NCBI GenBank assembly: GCA_017512555.1 | Contig: JAFWFE010000085.1 | Location: 1-61,022 of the forward strand | DNA: 61,022 nt | Direction: 5' to 3' | From: Solobacterium sp. | Lineage (GTDB): Bacteria; Bacillota_I; Bacilli_A; Erysipelotrichales; Erysipelotrichaceae | In this document: piece after piece, positions 25,264-36,942 of the stretch | Position numbering within the stretch: the first letter of the stretch is position 1 | Layout of the letters: each line of letters starts with the position of its first letter | Program-made: the position numbers and the translations under genes | The notes under the pieces: model-generated | The model's input: the letters and a program-made list of their open reading frames with translations, nothing else | Databases searched by the model: none | Told to the model about the DNA's origin: nothing

Positions 25264-26352
25264 ATGTTAAGAAAGACTTGGATGGAAGTTGATCTCGGTG
25301 CGGTCATCACAAATTATCAGACTGTAAAGAAGATCTCCGGGAAAGAAGTAATCCCGGTTATCAAGGCTGACGCCTACGGATGCGGTGATGTACAGGTGGT
25401 TCAGGCATTGGCTGAACAGGGTATATCCATGATTGCGGTATCCAGTATTGAGGAGGGTATACACCTGCGCAGATATTTCCCGGGCAGTATCCTTGTCCTG
25501 GGACCGACAGAGCCGGAACATATTCCCCTCTGTATCGAGCACCAGATCACGATCAACGCATACTCCAATGCATGGCTGGAGAAACTCCCGGAGGATTGTA
25601 CAGGTCTTGTGGTACACCTGAAATATGATACCGGCATGAACCGGATCGGCTTCAAGACCATCGAGGAATTACAACACGCACTGGATGTACTGAACAGCAA
25701 GCATTGTACTGTAGAAGGTATCTTTACCCATTTCGTCAACGCGGAAGAGGATATTGAACTTACCTATAAACAGTACTACAAGTTTGAGGATGCCGTACGT
25801 GCCCTGCGTTATCCGTTCAAGTACATACACTGTGATAATTCTGCTGCTTCCCTGACCTTCCAGGCCCCCGTCAGTAATGCCTGCCGTCTTGGTATCTCCA
25901 TGTATGGTATACCGGCATCTTCCAAAGTACTATATCCCGCTGTACGCCTGTATTCAACTGTCGCCATGATCAAGCATATCGAGGCAGGTGAATCGATCAG
26001 CTACGGTGCCACGTATACCTCTTCCTATGACGAATGGATCGCGACCATACCCATTGGTTACGCGGATGGTCTGATCCGTAAGAACCAGGGACGTCTGGTG
26101 TATGCCGGAGGAGTCTACGGTGAGATCGTCGGCCGTGTATGTATGGATCAGTGTATGGTTCGTTTCCCGAAGTATGTACCGGAAGGAACTGTTGTGGAAT
26201 TCTTCGGCCCGCATATCTCCATCGAAGCCATGGCAGATGACCTGGGAACGATCCCCTACGAGATCATGTGTGGTATCTCTGACCGTGTAACCCGGGTATA
26301 TACCCTGAACAACACAATAAAAGCGGAAGCAAACTCCCGCTTTGACCACTAA
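25264..26352 (+). CDS. alr: alanine racemase
   Basis: The 362-residue protein is a PLP fold-type III alanine racemase supplying D-alanine for peptidoglycan. The PLP Lys lies in PVIKADAYGCG near residue 34. YDTGMNRIGF marks the barrel, and the catalytic Tyr is in SYGATYTSSYDEW with the following ATIPIGYADG. The C-terminal domain holds the entrance motif VGRVCMDQCMVR. I chose the ATG at 25264 over the GTG at 25240 because the family begins WMEVDLGA a few residues in. It stands alone, divergent from ctpA, and its 3' end overlaps the GNAT gene by four bases. Confidence 0.95.
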   Translation: MLRKTWMEVDLGAVITNYQTVKKISGKEVIPVIKADAYGCGDVQVVQALAEQGISMIAVSSIEEGIHLRRYFPGSILVLGPTEPEHIPLCIEHQITINAYSNAWLEKLPEDCTGLVVHLKYDTGMNRIGFKTIEELQHALDVLNSKHCTVEGIFTHFVNAEEDIELTYKQYYKFEDAVRALRYPFKYIHCDNSAASLTFQAPVSNACRLGISMYGIPASSKVLYPAVRLYSTVAMIKHIEAGESISYGATYTSSYDEWIATIPIGYADGLIRKNQGRLVYAGGVYGEIVGRVCMDQCMVRFPKYVPEGTVVEFFGPHISIEAMADDLGTIPYEIMCGISDRVTRVYTLNNTIKAEANSRFDH

Positions 26353-26906
26353 CGGTGACTGATTACCGGTATAGGACGATCATCATGAGGACCGATGATC
26401 TTCTCCATCCAGATCATGTTATACCACTTCTTGAATTTATAACCGCATCGGTAGAATTCCCCTACTCTGCGAAACCCTAAGTGCTGATGAAATTCAGCAC
26501 TGTTTTTTGTCAGGTAGATATCCTCTTCTTCCGGATAACCGATACAGGCATACAGGTTTAATACACCCATCTCTTTCAAGGCATCTTCCAAAGTCAGATA
26601 TAACTGTCTTCCCAGTCCCTGATGAAGATAGTCGGGTGCCAGATAAATTGACACTTCCGCAGACCACTGATACGCTCCTCTGCCCACAAATGGTCCCGCA
26701 TACGCATACCCAAGGATCTTCCCTTCCTTCTCCAGCACAAGCCAGGGATACTTCTCCATGATCTTCATCATGTGTTCTTCAAATACTTCAAAAGAAGGAA
26801 TCTCATAGTCAAAGGTAACAGCAGTATTTCTGACATAGTAAGCATAAATATTGATCAGCTGTTCGATATCTTCAGTAACAGCATCCCGGATGATCGTTTT
26901 CTCCAT
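26349..26906 (-). CDS. GNAT acetyltransferase, phosphinothricin acetyltransferase-like
   Basis: The 185-residue protein resembles the Pat/Bar/YwnH group that acetylates the amino group of phosphinothricin, methionine sulfone or similar glutamate analogues. Recognisable stretches are IRDAVTEDIEQLINIYAYYV, NTAVTFDYEIPSFEVF, YAYAGPFVGRGAYQWSAEVS and the acetyl-CoA loop YLHQGLGRQLY near residue 98. NSAEFHQHLGFRRVGEF follows. The C-terminus is longer than usual, with FKKWYNMIWMEKIIG. It is monocistronic and convergent with alr. Confidence 0.85.
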   Translation of the reverse strand: MEKTIIRDAVTEDIEQLINIYAYYVRNTAVTFDYEIPSFEVFEEHMMKIMEKYPWLVLEKEGKILGYAYAGPFVGRGAYQWSAEVSIYLAPDYLHQGLGRQLYLTLEDALKEMGVLNLYACIGYPEEEDIYLTKNSAEFHQHLGFRRVGEFYRCGYKFKKWYNMIWMEKIIGPHDDRPIPVISHR

Positions 26907-26985
26907 ACGCGCTTCCTTCCTGTTCTTACACTTAGATTTTATATCAGAATTCGATCCATGTGCCCGGCAGGATCATCCGGAAGAC

Positions 26986-27022
26986 AAAAAAAATATCGGG
27001 TTCTGTTTCCAGAACCCGATAT
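26986..27022 (-). terminator. terminator of the rpoB-rpoC operon
   Basis: A perfect 13-base stem (ATATCGGGTTCTG / CAGAACCCGATAT) with a GAAA tetraloop is followed by eight T on the minus strand, 14 bases past the rpoC stop. Confidence 0.95.
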
Positions 27023-27035
27023 TCATTACTTCAGA

Positions 27036-30000
27036 TTAATCCGCAAAGGTTGTGTCTGCCGGAGGTAACATATCTTCTCCGGAGTTATCCTCACGGGTAT
27101 TATCCGCGGATGTCTTTACGGCTGCGGCTTCAGCCAGTGCTGCGGCTTTTTCACGGCGCACGGCTTTCAGCTGTTCGGCACGGCTGATGATCTTCCGTGT
27201 AGTTTCACGGTCATAGCCGGGACGTCCTGTACCTGCAGGAATCAGCTTACCGATAATGACATTCTCCTTCAGACCGGTCAGCGTATCTACCTTACCCTTA
27301 ACTGCGGCTTCGGTCAGGACACGAGTTGTTTCCTGGAAGGAAGCTGCGGATAAGAAGGAATCAGTTTCTACAGCAGACTTGGAGATACCAAGCAGGATCG
27401 GTTCAAATCTTGCCGGTACTCTGTCCGGATGTTCATCATCATTCAGAATCTCGTTGTTGATCTCGTTCATCCGGCTGATACTCAATGTCTGTCCGACACT
27501 CAAGCCAGTATCACCACCGTCAGAGACGATAACTTTTCTAAACATCTGTTTGATCATGACTTCCAGATGCTTATCGGAAATATCGATGGACTGTGAAGAG
27601 TATACTTTCTTAACTTCCTTGAGAATATATTCTTCTACAGGGTGTACATCTTTTGTGACTTCCAGCAGTTCTTTCGGTGCGATCGTACCTTCGGTAAGAG
27701 GTTCACCCACATATACCTTGGAACCAACTTTCAGATCTGAACGGACAGTCTGTGTAAGGTCACACTTATGTTCGATCACATCGTTATCATTGGTTACGGT
27801 AACGATCATACCCTGATGGTTATCCTGTTCACGGATATCCGTGATTTCACCGGCAATCTTGGCAATGACTGCCACACGCTTCGGTGTACGTGCTTCGAAT
27901 AACTCTTCAACACGCGGAAGACCCTGGGTAATATCACCACTCTGGTTAGCGACGCCTCCGGTATGGAAGTTACGCATGGTCAGCTGTGTACCAGGTTCAC
28001 CGATTGCCTGCGCGGCCATGACACCGATTGCTTCACCGGTTTCCACCGGATTGCCTGTAGCCATGTTACGGCCGTAGCACTTGCAGCAGATACCCTCTTC
28101 GCACTTACATGTAAATACGTTACGGATATAGGCTTTGGTCACTCCGGCATCTACTGCCTTCTTGGCCAGTGCATCGGTAATGTAGGTATCCTCGTCCACA
28201 ATGATCTCACCGGTATTCGGGTCAACGATCTCGTGCTGGGTATACCGTCCGACAATACGGTCATAGAAGGACTCGATTACGGAATTGTTCTTCGGATCCA
28301 CGATTCTTTCAACCATGTATCCCATGCTGGTTCCGCAGTCTTCTTCCGTAATGATGACTTCCTGGGCAACATCAACCAGACGTCTTGTCAGATATCCGGA
28401 TTCTGCTGTCTTTAACGCAGTATCGGTCAAACCTTTACGTACACCATGAGTCGAGATAAAGAACTCGGATACGCTCATTCCTTCACGGAAGCAGGAGTAG
28501 ATCGGTACTTCGATGATGGAAGGCTGATATTCTTTTCTGGACTTGGACTGTGTCGGTCTTGCCATCAGACCACGCATACCGGCTAACTGTGTAAAGTGGT
28601 TCTTGTTACCACGAGCACCGGATACAGCCATCATGTTGATCGGGTTCATTCTCGGCAGAGAAGTCATCAGTGTATCACCGACGTTGTTCTTTACCTTATC
28701 CCACAGATCAGAGAACGCACGTTCCCATTCCTGCGGAGTTAACAGACCACGATCACGCAGAGCATTCAGCTGGTCTGCCTTTAACTTACCCTGATCAACG
28801 ATTTCTTCCTTGTGCGGCGCAACGCTGATATCACTCAGCGCTACAGTCATACCGGCAAGTGTGGAATACAGGTAACCCATATCCTTCAGGGCATCCAGAA
28901 TATCACTGGTACCATCTGTCTTATACTTGTCAAATACTGCCGCAATCAGGTCACCCAGATTACCCTTCTTGAATTCAGAAGCTGTCGGACGTTCCTGCAT
29001 GACCTTACGGATATCTGTACCCATCGGTACGAAATCACGATCCGGTGTAGCTTTCAGTGTCTTCTCGTTTACTTCATTCAGATACGGGAAATCGGAAGGG
29101 AATACGTTGTTGAAGATGATCTTACCGACAGAAGTTAACAGATAACTGTTATTCTGTTCTTCTGTAAAGCCGTCTTTGTGCAGAGACTTCGCAGGTAACG
29201 CGATTCTGGTATGCAGATGTACTGTCTGCATCTGGTAAGCCATCAGTACTTCGTTGACATCCTTGAAGACATGACCTTCGTTATCACCGAATCTTCTCCA
29301 CTTCTCTGCTTCATTCGGCAGACCAAGTTTTTCCAGCATATCTGCTTTACGGTAGAATTCTTCAGCAGTCTCTTCCATGTTCAGGTAGAAGTTACCTAAG
29401 ACAAGGTCCTGACCAGGAGTAACGATCGGTTTACCATCCTTAGGACCAAGGATGTTGTTTGCGCCAAGCATCAGTACTTCTGTTTCCGCTCTGGCCATCT
29501 CAGACAGAGGTAAATGGACCGCCATCTGGTCACCATCAAAGTCCGCGTTGAAGGCAGGACATACCAGCGGATGTACACGGATTGCATGACCATCCACCAG
29601 TTTCGGGAAGAAGGACTGAATACCTAATCTATGCAGTGTCGGGGCACGGTTCAGGAATACCGGATGACCGGCAATGACTTCCTCAACAACATCCCATACA
29701 CGGGCATCTTCACGCTCAATCAGCTTTTCTGCTGTTTTCGGATTTGACGCAATCTGCTGATTTACCAGTTCGCTGATTACAAACGGCTTATACAGCTGGA
29801 TTGCCATCTCCTTAGGCAAACCGCACTGCCACATCTTCAGATCCGGTCCGATAGCGATAACGGAACGTCCGGAGAAGTCAACACGCTTACCTAACAGGTT
29901 CTGACGGAAACGACCCTGTTTACCCTTCAGGGAATGAGACAGGGATTTCAGCGCACGTCCGCCGGCACCGGTAATCGGTTTGGAACGACGTCCGTTATCA

Positions 30001-30890
30001 ATCAATGCGTCTACCGCTTCCTGAAGCATACGTTTTTCGTTCTGGACGATGATTGCCGGAGTACCAAGCTCAAGCAGTTTCTTCAGACGATTGTTACGGG
30101 TAATGACACGACGATAGAGATCATTCAGGTCACTTGTCGCAAAACGTCCGCCATCCAGCTGAAGCATCGGACGCAGATCCGGCGGAATTACCGGCAGTAC
30201 TGTAAGAACCATCCATTCCGGACGATTGTCACTGTCACGGAAAGCTTCTACAGTTTCCAGACGCTTGATCAGTTTCTTACGCTTGTCACCGGATGCCTTT
30301 TCCAGTTCCTTGGTGATCTCTGCGTGTTCTTTTTCAATATCTACCTGTTCCAGCAATGTACGGATTGCTTCGGCACCGCTCATGGCAACGAAACTTCCTG
30401 GCACATTGTTGTCGTTATACTGACGAAGTTCACGCTCGGAAAGGATCTGTTTGTAGGTCAGACCGGTATTGTCACCCGGATCAATAACGATCCAGGAAAC
30501 GAAGTAGACAACCTCTTCCAGCTGTTTCGGAGGCACATTCAGTAATAAACTCATACGGGAAGGAGTTCCGCGCAGATACCAGATATGCGCAACCGGGGCA
30601 GCCAGTTCGATATGTCCCATACGTTCACGGCGTACACTGGACTTGGTGATTTCCACACCGCAGCGGTCACAGATCACACCCTGGTAACGGATCTTCTTAT
30701 ACTTACCGCAGGCACATTCCCAGTCCTTGGTCGGACCGAAGATACGCTCGCAGAACAATCCGTCACGTTCCGGTTTCTGAGAACGGTAGTTGATCGTCTC
30801 AGGTTTCTTTACTTCACCGTGTGACCACTCTTTTATTCTTTCAGGTGATGCCAGGCCAACTTTAATAGCACTGAAGTTATTAATATTCAT
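27036..30890 (-). CDS. rpoC: DNA-directed RNA polymerase subunit beta'
   Basis: The 1284-residue beta' subunit carries the N-terminal zinc finger ([20 protein letters not shown], starting near residue 59), the catalytic magnesium loop [12 protein letters not shown], the bridge-helix/trigger-loop region ([20 protein letters not shown]), and the second zinc site [15 protein letters not shown]. The C-terminus has an Ala/Glu-rich tail beyond the usual end ([17 protein letters not shown]). It is some 80 residues longer than the Bacillus protein as I recall it. It starts 13 bases after rpoB and ends at a strong terminator. Confidence 0.98.
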   Translation of the reverse strand: MNINNFSAIKVGLASPERIKEWSHGEVKKPETINYRSQKPERDGLFCERIFGPTKDWECACGKYKKIRYQGVICDRCGVEITKSSVRRERMGHIELAAPVAHIWYLRGTPSRMSLLLNVPPKQLEEVVYFVSWIVIDPGDNTGLTYKQILSERELRQYNDNNVPGSFVAMSGAEAIRTLLEQVDIEKEHAEITKELEKASGDKRKKLIKRLETVEAFRDSDNRPEWMVLTVLPVIPPDLRPMLQLDGGRFATSDLNDLYRRVITRNNRLKKLLELGTPAIIVQNEKRMLQEAVDALIDNGRRSKPITGAGGRALKSLSHSLKGKQGRFRQNLLGKRVDFSGRSVIAIGPDLKMWQCGLPKEMAIQLYKPFVISELVNQQIASNPKTAEKLIEREDARVWDVVEEVIAGHPVFLNRAPTLHRLGIQSFFPKLVDGHAIRVHPLVCPAFNADFDGDQMAVHLPLSEMARAETEVLMLGANNILGPKDGKPIVTPGQDLVLGNFYLNMEETAEEFYRKADMLEKLGLPNEAEKWRRFGDNEGHVFKDVNEVLMAYQMQTVHLHTRIALPAKSLHKDGFTEEQNNSYLLTSVGKIIFNNVFPSDFPYLNEVNEKTLKATPDRDFVPMGTDIRKVMQERPTASEFKKGNLGDLIAAVFDKYKTDGTSDILDALKDMGYLYSTLAGMTVALSDISVAPHKEEIVDQGKLKADQLNALRDRGLLTPQEWERAFSDLWDKVKNNVGDTLMTSLPRMNPINMMAVSGARGNKNHFTQLAGMRGLMARPTQSKSRKEYQPSIIEVPIYSCFREGMSVSEFFISTHGVRKGLTDTALKTAESGYLTRRLVDVAQEVIITEEDCGTSMGYMVERIVDPKNNSVIESFYDRIVGRYTQHEIVDPNTGEIIVDEDTYITDALAKKAVDAGVTKAYIRNVFTCKCEEGICCKCYGRNMATGNPVETGEAIGVMAAQAIGEPGTQLTMRNFHTGGVANQSGDITQGLPRVEELFEARTPKRVAVIAKIAGEITDIREQDNHQGMIVTVTNDNDVIEHKCDLTQTVRSDLKVGSKVYVGEPLTEGTIAPKELLEVTKDVHPVEEYILKEVKKVYSSQSIDISDKHLEVMIKQMFRKVIVSDGGDTGLSVGQTLSISRMNEINNEILNDDEHPDRVPARFEPILLGISKSAVETDSFLSAASFQETTRVLTEAAVKGKVDTLTGLKENVIIGKLIPAGTGRPGYDRETTRKIISRAEQLKAVRREKAAALAEAAAVKTSADNTREDNSGEDMLPPADTTFAD

Positions 30891-30903
30891 CTATCGCACC
30901 CCC

Positions 30904-33900
30904 TTATTCATCAAAACTCTCATCATAGAAACCGATTTCGGCAGCTTCCGGCACATCTTCTTCACCATTTTCATCAGTGACTAAGAATGCGTCATGATCT
31001 TCGATATCATTAACGATATTCTGACCACTCATATCCACTGCGGATTCTTCACGGATCTCATCCTGTTCCAGTTTCTGCAGATCAACTTCGTTGCCTTCAT
31101 CATCCAGCATACGTACATCTACTGCCAGAGACTGTAACTCATGGACAAGAACACGGAAGGATTCAGGAATACCCGGTTCCGGAATTTCCTTACCCTTGAC
31201 GATGGCTTCATAAGTCTTTGTACGGCCCATGATATCATCGGATTTCACGGTCAGGATCTCCTGCAGAGTATTTGCCGCACCATAAGCTTCCAGAGCCCAG
31301 ACCTCCATTTCACCGAATCTCTGGCCGCCGTTCTGCGCTTTACCGCCGAGAGGCTGCTGAGTAACCAGTGAATACGGACCTGTAGCACGCGCATGTAACT
31401 TATCGTCAACCATGTGCGCCAGCTTGATCATGTACATGACGCCGACCGCGATACGTTCATCATAAACTTCACCGGTCATACCGTCAGTAAGCAGATATTT
31501 ACCATCCATGGAAGTATTCGCTTCCTGCATGATATTCTGCAGATCTTCGTTGGATACACCATCGAATACCGGAGTAGCGAACTTCACACCCAGACTTCTT
31601 GCGGCCATACCAAGATGAACCTCAAGAACCTGTCCGATATTCATACGGGAAGGTACACCGAACGGATTCAGCATGATATCCAAAGGTGTTCCATCCTGCA
31701 TGTAAGGCATATCTTCTACCGGCATGATCTTGGAGATAACACCCTTATTCCCATGACGGCCGGCCATCTTGTCACCTTCAGAAATCTTACGTTTCTGAAC
31801 GACATAGACCTTAACAACTTCATTTACTCCCGGAGGAAGCTCATGATTGTCTTTTCTCTTGAATACACGTACGGAATGCACGATACCTGCACCACCGTGA
31901 GGTACCTTCAGTGAATTGTCACGAACTTCGCGGCTCTTTTCACCAAAGATTGCAAGTAACAGTTTTTCTTCCGGTGTAACTTCACTCTGTCCCTTCGGCG
32001 TTACCTTACCGACGAGAATATCTCCTTCCTTGACTTCCGCACCAACCATAACGATACCACGGGCATCCAGATTACGGCAGGCTGCTTCGGAGACATTCGG
32101 GATATCTCTGGTAATTTCTTCCGGACCAAGTTTGGTTTCACGGCATTCAATGTCATACTCTTCGATATGGATCGAAGTATAGACATCGTCATAAACCATA
32201 CGTTCACTCATGATGATCGCGTCTTCATAGTTATATCCGTGCCAGGTCATGAAGCCGATCAGAACGTTCTGGCCAAGAGCCAGTTCACCATTCTGCATCG
32301 CCGGACCATCCGCAAGAATATCACCACGTTCAACACGCTCACCATCTTTGACGATTGGTTTCTGATTCAGACAGGTGGACGCATTGGAACGACGGAACTT
32401 GGTCAGTTCATAGACATGTTCATGTCCATCTTCTTCTGTTACGATCACCTTATCCGCATCAACGTATGTTACCGTACCCGGAGCTGTCGCAACACATGCG
32501 GCGCCGGAGTCACGGGCAATACGATGTTCCATACCGGTACCGACAAACGGGCTGTGCGGGTTCAGCAGAGGAACTGCCTGTCTCTGCATGTTCGCACCCA
32601 TCAGAGCACGTGTACAGTCATCGTTTTCCAGGAAAGGAACACACGCTGTCGCAACCGATACGATCTGACGGGGAGATACGTCCGCATAGTCTACGGTATC
32701 GATGTCTGCCATAACCGTTTCACCGCCGATACGGGCAACGACACGGTCACCGACAAGTCTTCCGTTATCGATTTCATTGACCTGCGCAATGACATGGTCA
32801 TTCTCTTCATCCGCGCTCATATAGACGATATCGTCTGTAATCAGTCCGTTGACTACCTTACGATACGGTGTCTGAATAAAGCCATACTCATTAACCTTTG
32901 CGTAAGAAGTCAGATAACTGATCAGACCGATGTTCGGACCTTCCGGTGTTTCAATCGGACAGATACGTCCATAGTGACTGTTATGAATATCACGGACTTC
33001 GAAACCAGCTCTTTCTCTGGTCAGACCACCCGGACCAAGTGCCGAAATACGACGCTTGTTGGATAATTCTGCCAGCGGGTTCTGCTGATCCATGAACTGG
33101 GATAACTGCGAACTGGAGAAGAACTCCTTGATCGCTGCCGTCAGCGGACGGATATTGGTTAACTGCTTCGGTGTCAGGTTCGTTGCGTCTGCGATAGACA
33201 TACGTTCCTTGACTACTCTTTCCATACGGGAAAGACCGATACGGAACTGGTTCTGAATCAGTTCACCGACAGTACGGATACGACGGTTACCGAGCATATC
33301 GATATCGTCTGCTGTTCCGATACCATCCAGCATTGTCAGTTCATAGTTATACAACGCATACATATCCGACATGGTGATCGTATGCTTGTCTTCCAGCGGA
33401 TCTCCGCCGATCAGTTTCACCGGATGACCATCATCCGCTTTTACTTCAATCTCCTGTACGCAGGCACCAACCAGCCATACAGAGATCTCTTCCTGCTTTG
33501 TGGCACGGGCAATGATTTCATCACACTGTGCTGCCCCAAGCATATTCTCTTCCGCATCCGGAATATATCTGCCAATCAGGAGACTTCCATCTTCATCTCG
33601 CAGATCTTCGCCGTTGGAAGTAACTCTGCCGATCGTATACAGACGTGAACCGTAGTTCAATACCGCACTTACGTTATCGTTATTGACCTTCGCTTCGGTC
33701 GCAATCACACCGGCAAATACCTTGACCTTGACATCCGCCGACAGAAGCGCCTTAGCATCTTCTGCAGTGATGACTGTACCAAGAGACAGGGATACTTTCT
33801 TTGTCTCAAGATCTTCCGCGACAATTCTGCCGATCAGGGCTTCGGTCCAGGAAGAATCCATCTCGGCAATTACCGGATGGGAGAAACGGTGTGTAAACGG

Positions 33901-35067
33901 CAATGCACGGCAGTTAAGACCTTTATTGATCTCCGGACGCAGCGCATTACGTTCGTTCTTTCCGATCAGCTGATTCTTCTTGAAGATCACCTTACCATCC
34001 ACACCGTTCAGATTGGACACCAGTTCATGTCCTTCCATACGATCCAGGATATTCAGCTTCTTCAGTACTTTATAACGTCCTGACTTAGTCAGATCATACC
34101 GGCGGTAATCAAAGAATTTCGCGTCCATCAAGTTCATGGAACCTTCGATCGTAGCGATTTCATCCGCACGCTGGTTCTCATAAACACTTAACAGTGCTTC
34201 GTTGGTTGTCTTGGTCTTATCTGCGGCCAGGGTATTTCTTACTTCTTCATAGTTGCCGAAAACGCTTGTATAAAGAAGCATGTATTCATTTAAATACTCT
34301 CTCTGTTCTTCCGGGACAATGACATCCGGATACAGTTCGAAACGCAGTGCTTTCAGGAATTTCTGCATGCCTGCAGTATCATATCCATCTTCACCGTTCT
34401 TGTTGTTCAATGACATACCGATTGCCTTAAACAGAATTGTACTCAGTACTTTTCTGCGGCGATCGATAGACACGTTCATAATACGTCCAAGTGCTGCTTT
34501 CTTATCATCGGACATAAATTCCAGCCAGGTTCCCCGGCTCGGAATCAGCTCACAGGTATAAGTATCACGGCCTGTGCGGTCTTCTGAAACAACATCAAAA
34601 TACGCGCCAGGCGAACGTACGATCTGAGAAACGATAACACGTTCTGCACCATTGATGATGAATGTTCCGGTAGGTGTCATCAGCGGGAAATCACCGAGGA
34701 AGACTTCTTCCCACTTGGTCATCACTTCACCGGTATCGGTATCCATCATTTCCAGTTCCATTTTTGCTTTCAGCGGAGCACTGTAGTTAACTTCTCTGTA
34801 CTTGCACTCGCTGATGTTATACTTAGGCTCCCCGAATTCATAGTCCAGGAATTTCAAGCGGATATTCCCGGCATAGTTATAAATCGGGTAAATGTCCTCA
34901 AAGACCTCGCGTATTCCCTGTGATACAAACCATTCGAAAGATGCTGTCTGAATTTCTACCAGATCCGGCAGATCCAGACCCGCACTGACTTTGGAATAAT
35001 CACGGCGCGTAGCCTTGTTGCCATAATGCACAACGTGGTATGTCTCTTTATTTTCCATATTCGCCAT
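30904..35067 (-). CDS. rpoB: DNA-directed RNA polymerase subunit beta
   Basis: The 1387-residue beta subunit is complete. The rifampicin region ([20 protein letters not shown], then [13 protein letters not shown]) lies near residues 650-680. Residue 670, the equivalent of E. coli His526, is Asn (codon 33058-33060), a change tied to rifampicin resistance elsewhere. The protein is about 190 residues longer than the Bacillus one from memory. Much of the excess lies between RYKVLKKL (331) and DDIDMLGN (about 587-594) in the lobe 2 region. C-terminal motifs ([33 protein letters not shown]) are standard. It follows rsmC by 75 bases that contain a small nested hairpin. Confidence 0.98.
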   Translation of the reverse strand: MANMENKETYHVVHYGNKATRRDYSKVSAGLDLPDLVEIQTASFEWFVSQGIREVFEDIYPIYNYAGNIRLKFLDYEFGEPKYNISECKYREVNYSAPLKAKMELEMMDTDTGEVMTKWEEVFLGDFPLMTPTGTFIINGAERVIVSQIVRSPGAYFDVVSEDRTGRDTYTCELIPSRGTWLEFMSDDKKAALGRIMNVSIDRRRKVLSTILFKAIGMSLNNKNGEDGYDTAGMQKFLKALRFELYPDVIVPEEQREYLNEYMLLYTSVFGNYEEVRNTLAADKTKTTNEALLSVYENQRADEIATIEGSMNLMDAKFFDYRRYDLTKSGRYKVLKKLNILDRMEGHELVSNLNGVDGKVIFKKNQLIGKNERNALRPEINKGLNCRALPFTHRFSHPVIAEMDSSWTEALIGRIVAEDLETKKVSLSLGTVITAEDAKALLSADVKVKVFAGVIATEAKVNNDNVSAVLNYGSRLYTIGRVTSNGEDLRDEDGSLLIGRYIPDAEENMLGAAQCDEIIARATKQEEISVWLVGACVQEIEVKADDGHPVKLIGGDPLEDKHTITMSDMYALYNYELTMLDGIGTADDIDMLGNRRIRTVGELIQNQFRIGLSRMERVVKERMSIADATNLTPKQLTNIRPLTAAIKEFFSSSQLSQFMDQQNPLAELSNKRRISALGPGGLTRERAGFEVRDIHNSHYGRICPIETPEGPNIGLISYLTSYAKVNEYGFIQTPYRKVVNGLITDDIVYMSADEENDHVIAQVNEIDNGRLVGDRVVARIGGETVMADIDTVDYADVSPRQIVSVATACVPFLENDDCTRALMGANMQRQAVPLLNPHSPFVGTGMEHRIARDSGAACVATAPGTVTYVDADKVIVTEEDGHEHVYELTKFRRSNASTCLNQKPIVKDGERVERGDILADGPAMQNGELALGQNVLIGFMTWHGYNYEDAIIMSERMVYDDVYTSIHIEEYDIECRETKLGPEEITRDIPNVSEAACRNLDARGIVMVGAEVKEGDILVGKVTPKGQSEVTPEEKLLLAIFGEKSREVRDNSLKVPHGGAGIVHSVRVFKRKDNHELPPGVNEVVKVYVVQKRKISEGDKMAGRHGNKGVISKIMPVEDMPYMQDGTPLDIMLNPFGVPSRMNIGQVLEVHLGMAARSLGVKFATPVFDGVSNEDLQNIMQEANTSMDGKYLLTDGMTGEVYDERIAVGVMYMIKLAHMVDDKLHARATGPYSLVTQQPLGGKAQNGGQRFGEMEVWALEAYGAANTLQEILTVKSDDIMGRTKTYEAIVKGKEIPEPGIPESFRVLVHELQSLAVDVRMLDDEGNEVDLQKLEQDEIREESAVDMSGQNIVNDIEDHDAFLVTDENGEEDVPEAAEIGFYDESFDE

Positions 35068-35090
35068 CCTTTCGTCTGCATCGGTGAAAC

Positions 35091-35128
35091 GTCGAAAAGG
35101 GCATCAAAACCCTTAACTAAATTTCGAC
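35091..35128 (-). promoter_or_regulatory. nested hairpin between rsmC and rpoB
   Basis: An outer GTCGAAA / TTTCGAC pair encloses an inner AAGGG / CCCTT pair. The inner hairpin is followed on the minus strand by TTTTCG. It could be a weak attenuator or an RNA processing site before rpoB. Confidence 0.35.
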
Positions 35129-35142
35129 TTATTTGCAATTTA

Positions 35143-35754
35143 TCATTTATCTATGTCCGTATCTGTACGGACTGCCTTCAGGATCCAATACCCTCGTTTG
35201 CGAAGGATGGTCTCTCCGTTGCCGAAGATCTCCTGAAGTTTTGCCAGAGCGCTTTCGGCACCCTGCTTACGTCTGATCACAACCAGCAGCACACCCTCTT
35301 TATTCAGATGTGCGCAGGCATCCTCAAACAACCGGTAAATCACCCGTTTTCCTGCCCGGATCGGAGGATTGGTGAGAATGACATCGAATGAGTTGTCAAT
35401 CTTTTCAAAACCATCCGAAACAAGACATTGTACCTGTACACCGTTATGAATACAGTTCTTTACGGCTAACTCAACTGCCCGGGGATTTACATCGCTCATC
35501 GTTACCTGACATTGAGGAGTCATGGATGCTGTAATGATCCCTATGGGACCATACCCGCACCCCAGATCCAGCACACTTCCGGAGATGTCTAATGACTGAA
35601 CAGCCTCAAGAAGAATAGCCGATCCTTCATCCAGTTCATTCTTACTGAATACACCTATGTCGGTAACAAACGTATATTCTCTTCCCAGGAAAGAAATACG
35701 GAGTTCCCTCTCGTTGGAAGGCAGATCACGGTTATCGGTAAAATAATGTGTCAT
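35143..35754 (-). CDS. RsmC-like class I methyltransferase (YbxB position)
   Basis: The 203-residue protein has the SAM-binding motif VLDLGCGYGPIGI near residue 60, the acidic motif II MSDVNPRAVELAVKN, and the substrate motif ILTNPPIRAGK. NPP(I/Y) marks N-methyltransferases acting on guanine or adenine. It resembles the C-terminal half of RsmC, which methylates G1207 of 16S rRNA. The rplL-ybxB-rpoB order is the same as in Bacillus. A weak hairpin separates it from rplL. Confidence 0.88.
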   Translation of the reverse strand: MTHYFTDNRDLPSNERELRISFLGREYTFVTDIGVFSKNELDEGSAILLEAVQSLDISGSVLDLGCGYGPIGIITASMTPQCQVTMSDVNPRAVELAVKNCIHNGVQVQCLVSDGFEKIDNSFDVILTNPPIRAGKRVIYRLFEDACAHLNKEGVLLVVIRRKQGAESALAKLQEIFGNGETILRKRGYWILKAVRTDTDIDK

Positions 35755-35778
35755 AATCCGTATCCTTTCACAGGGTCG

Positions 35779-35800
35779 AAAAGCCGAAGTACATTCGGCT
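35779..35800 (-). terminator. weak terminator between rplL and the methyltransferase gene
   Basis: The stem AGCCGAA / TTCGGCT with a 5-base loop is followed by TTTTCGACC on the minus strand. The short U tract suggests partial read-through into rsmC and rpoBC. Confidence 0.5.
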
Positions 35801-35824
35801 CTTGATTATACATTGTAGATAAGC

Positions 35825-36199
35825 TTATTTGAGTTCAACAGTTGCTCCTGCATCTGTGAGTTTCTTCTTGAGTTCTTCACCCTCTTCAACAGATACATCT
35901 TTCTTGATCTCTGCAGGTAATGCGTCAACGAGTTTCTTCGCATCAACCAGACCGAGACCTGTGATTTCACGGACGACTTTGATAACTGCAACTTTGGAAT
36001 CACCATGGCTTGTAACAACAACAGTCACTGTGGACGGTGCAGCCGGTTCTTCAGCAGCAGCAGGACCTGCAGCAACAGCTACCGGTGCAGCAGCGGATAC
36101 GCCATATTTTTCTTCAATTGCTTTAACGAGTTCATTCAGTTCAAGGATCGTTGCTTCATCGAGGAAAGCAAGAATCTCTTCTTTAGTTAATTTTGCCAT
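35825..36199 (-). CDS. rplL: 50S ribosomal protein L7/L12
   Basis: The 124-residue protein has the N-terminal dimerisation helix ([20 protein letters not shown]), an Ala/Pro hinge (residues 34-55) and the C-terminal factor-binding domain ([20 protein letters not shown], then [11 protein letters not shown]). It forms the flexible ribosome stalk that recruits translation factors. It starts 15 bases after rplJ. Confidence 0.98.
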   Translation of the reverse strand: MAKLTKEEILAFLDEATILELNELVKAIEEKYGVSAAAPVAVAAGPAAAEEPAAPSTVTVVVTSHGDSKVAVIKVVREITGLGLVDAKKLVDALPAEIKKDVSVEEGEELKKKLTDAGATVELK

Positions 36200-36214
36200 T
36201 TTCTTTTTCCTCCC

Positions 36215-36760
36215 TTATGCGGCAGCTGCTTCTGCGGCAGCTTCTTCTTTTGGTGCTTCTGATGCAGCTCCTCCTGAGCGTGCATCTGCTACAGCCTGTA
36301 CGGCACGAGCGAATGATGATACCGGTGCCTGGAATACAGACAACAGCATGGACAGCATTCCTTCTCTGTTCGGCAGTGATGCGAGTTCACCGATCGTTTC
36401 CGGACCGACAACTCTGCCTTCAACGACACCGCCTTTGAGAATCAATGCCTTGTGTTTCTTTGCGAACTGTGACAGAACACGGCTCGCTGCGGTTTCATCC
36501 GGTCCAAAGACCAGTGCGTTAGGACCTGTGAGGATGTCATGAAGTTCACCTAAACCTGCAGCTTCTGCAGCTCTGGCAGCCAAAGTGTTCTTGTAGACTT
36601 TCATATCTACACCTTCAGCACGCAAGAGACGACGAAGTTCGGTAACTTCAGCGACACTCAGCCCACGGTATTCAGCGACAACACTTGAACCTGAATTACT
36701 CAGTTTATTCTGGATCTCCAGAACAACACTTTTCTTGTTTTCCAATACCGCCTGATTCAT
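36215..36760 (-). CDS. rplJ: 50S ribosomal protein L10
   Basis: The 181-residue protein is the stalk base that holds L7/L12 dimers. Typical stretches are VEYRGLSVAEVTELR-like (VVAEYRGLSVAEVTELRRLL), VYKNTLAARAAEAAG and FAKKHKALILKGGVVEGRV. The C-terminal 15 residues are Ala/Glu-rich. It is the first gene after a sigma-A promoter and an L10 leader, and it should repress its own mRNA by binding that leader. Confidence 0.97.
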   Translation of the reverse strand: MNQAVLENKKSVVLEIQNKLSNSGSSVVAEYRGLSVAEVTELRRLLRAEGVDMKVYKNTLAARAAEAAGLGELHDILTGPNALVFGPDETAASRVLSQFAKKHKALILKGGVVEGRVVGPETIGELASLPNREGMLSMLLSVFQAPVSSFARAVQAVADARSGGAASEAPKEEAAAEAAAA

Positions 36761-36780
36761 TGTTCTTCCTTCCTTTCATA

Positions 36781-36908
36781 GTTATCGCCTACCTATATAA
36801 AATGCCCTTGCAAGACAGCAAGGGCATAAAAAGTCTGTAACTGAACTTTCTACCTCGGTAACATCATTAAGCCTTCGCCGTTACGGTCTCTGGTAATTGA
36901 TAACGGTA
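36781..36908 (-). ncRNA. ribosomal protein L10 leader with terminal hairpin
   Basis: The untranslated leader of rplJ on the minus strand holds TACCAGAGACCGTAACGG and, further on, TGTTACCGAGGTAGAAAG. These are the kink-turn-like paired regions bound by L10(L12)4. A perfect hairpin follows (ATGCCCTTGC / GCAAGGGCAT, 36802-36829) with TTTTATAT behind it, able to act as an attenuator. The arrangement agrees with the known Firmicutes L10 leader. Confidence 0.75.
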
Positions 36909-36911
36909 ATA

Positions 36912-36940
36912 ATATTAACGTGTGGCAGATATGTTGTCAA
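36912..36940 (-). promoter_or_regulatory. sigma-A promoter of rplJL-rsmC-rpoBC
   Basis: A perfect TTGACA (36935-36940), a 17-base spacer and TAATAT (36912-36917) lie on the minus strand. The -35 touches the stop of the serpin gene (36943), so no terminator separates the two. Confidence 0.9.
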
Positions 36941-36942
36941 GT

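Noticed and set aside
26300..26352. Terminator hairpin at the end of alr
   Set aside because: AAAGCGG and CCGCTTT can pair but no T run follows on the plus strand, and the sequence is coding for both convergent genes.
32167..33066. 299-codon + strand open frame inside rpoB
   Set aside because: It is antisense to the most conserved part of rpoB and shows no domain, start signal or sensible composition.
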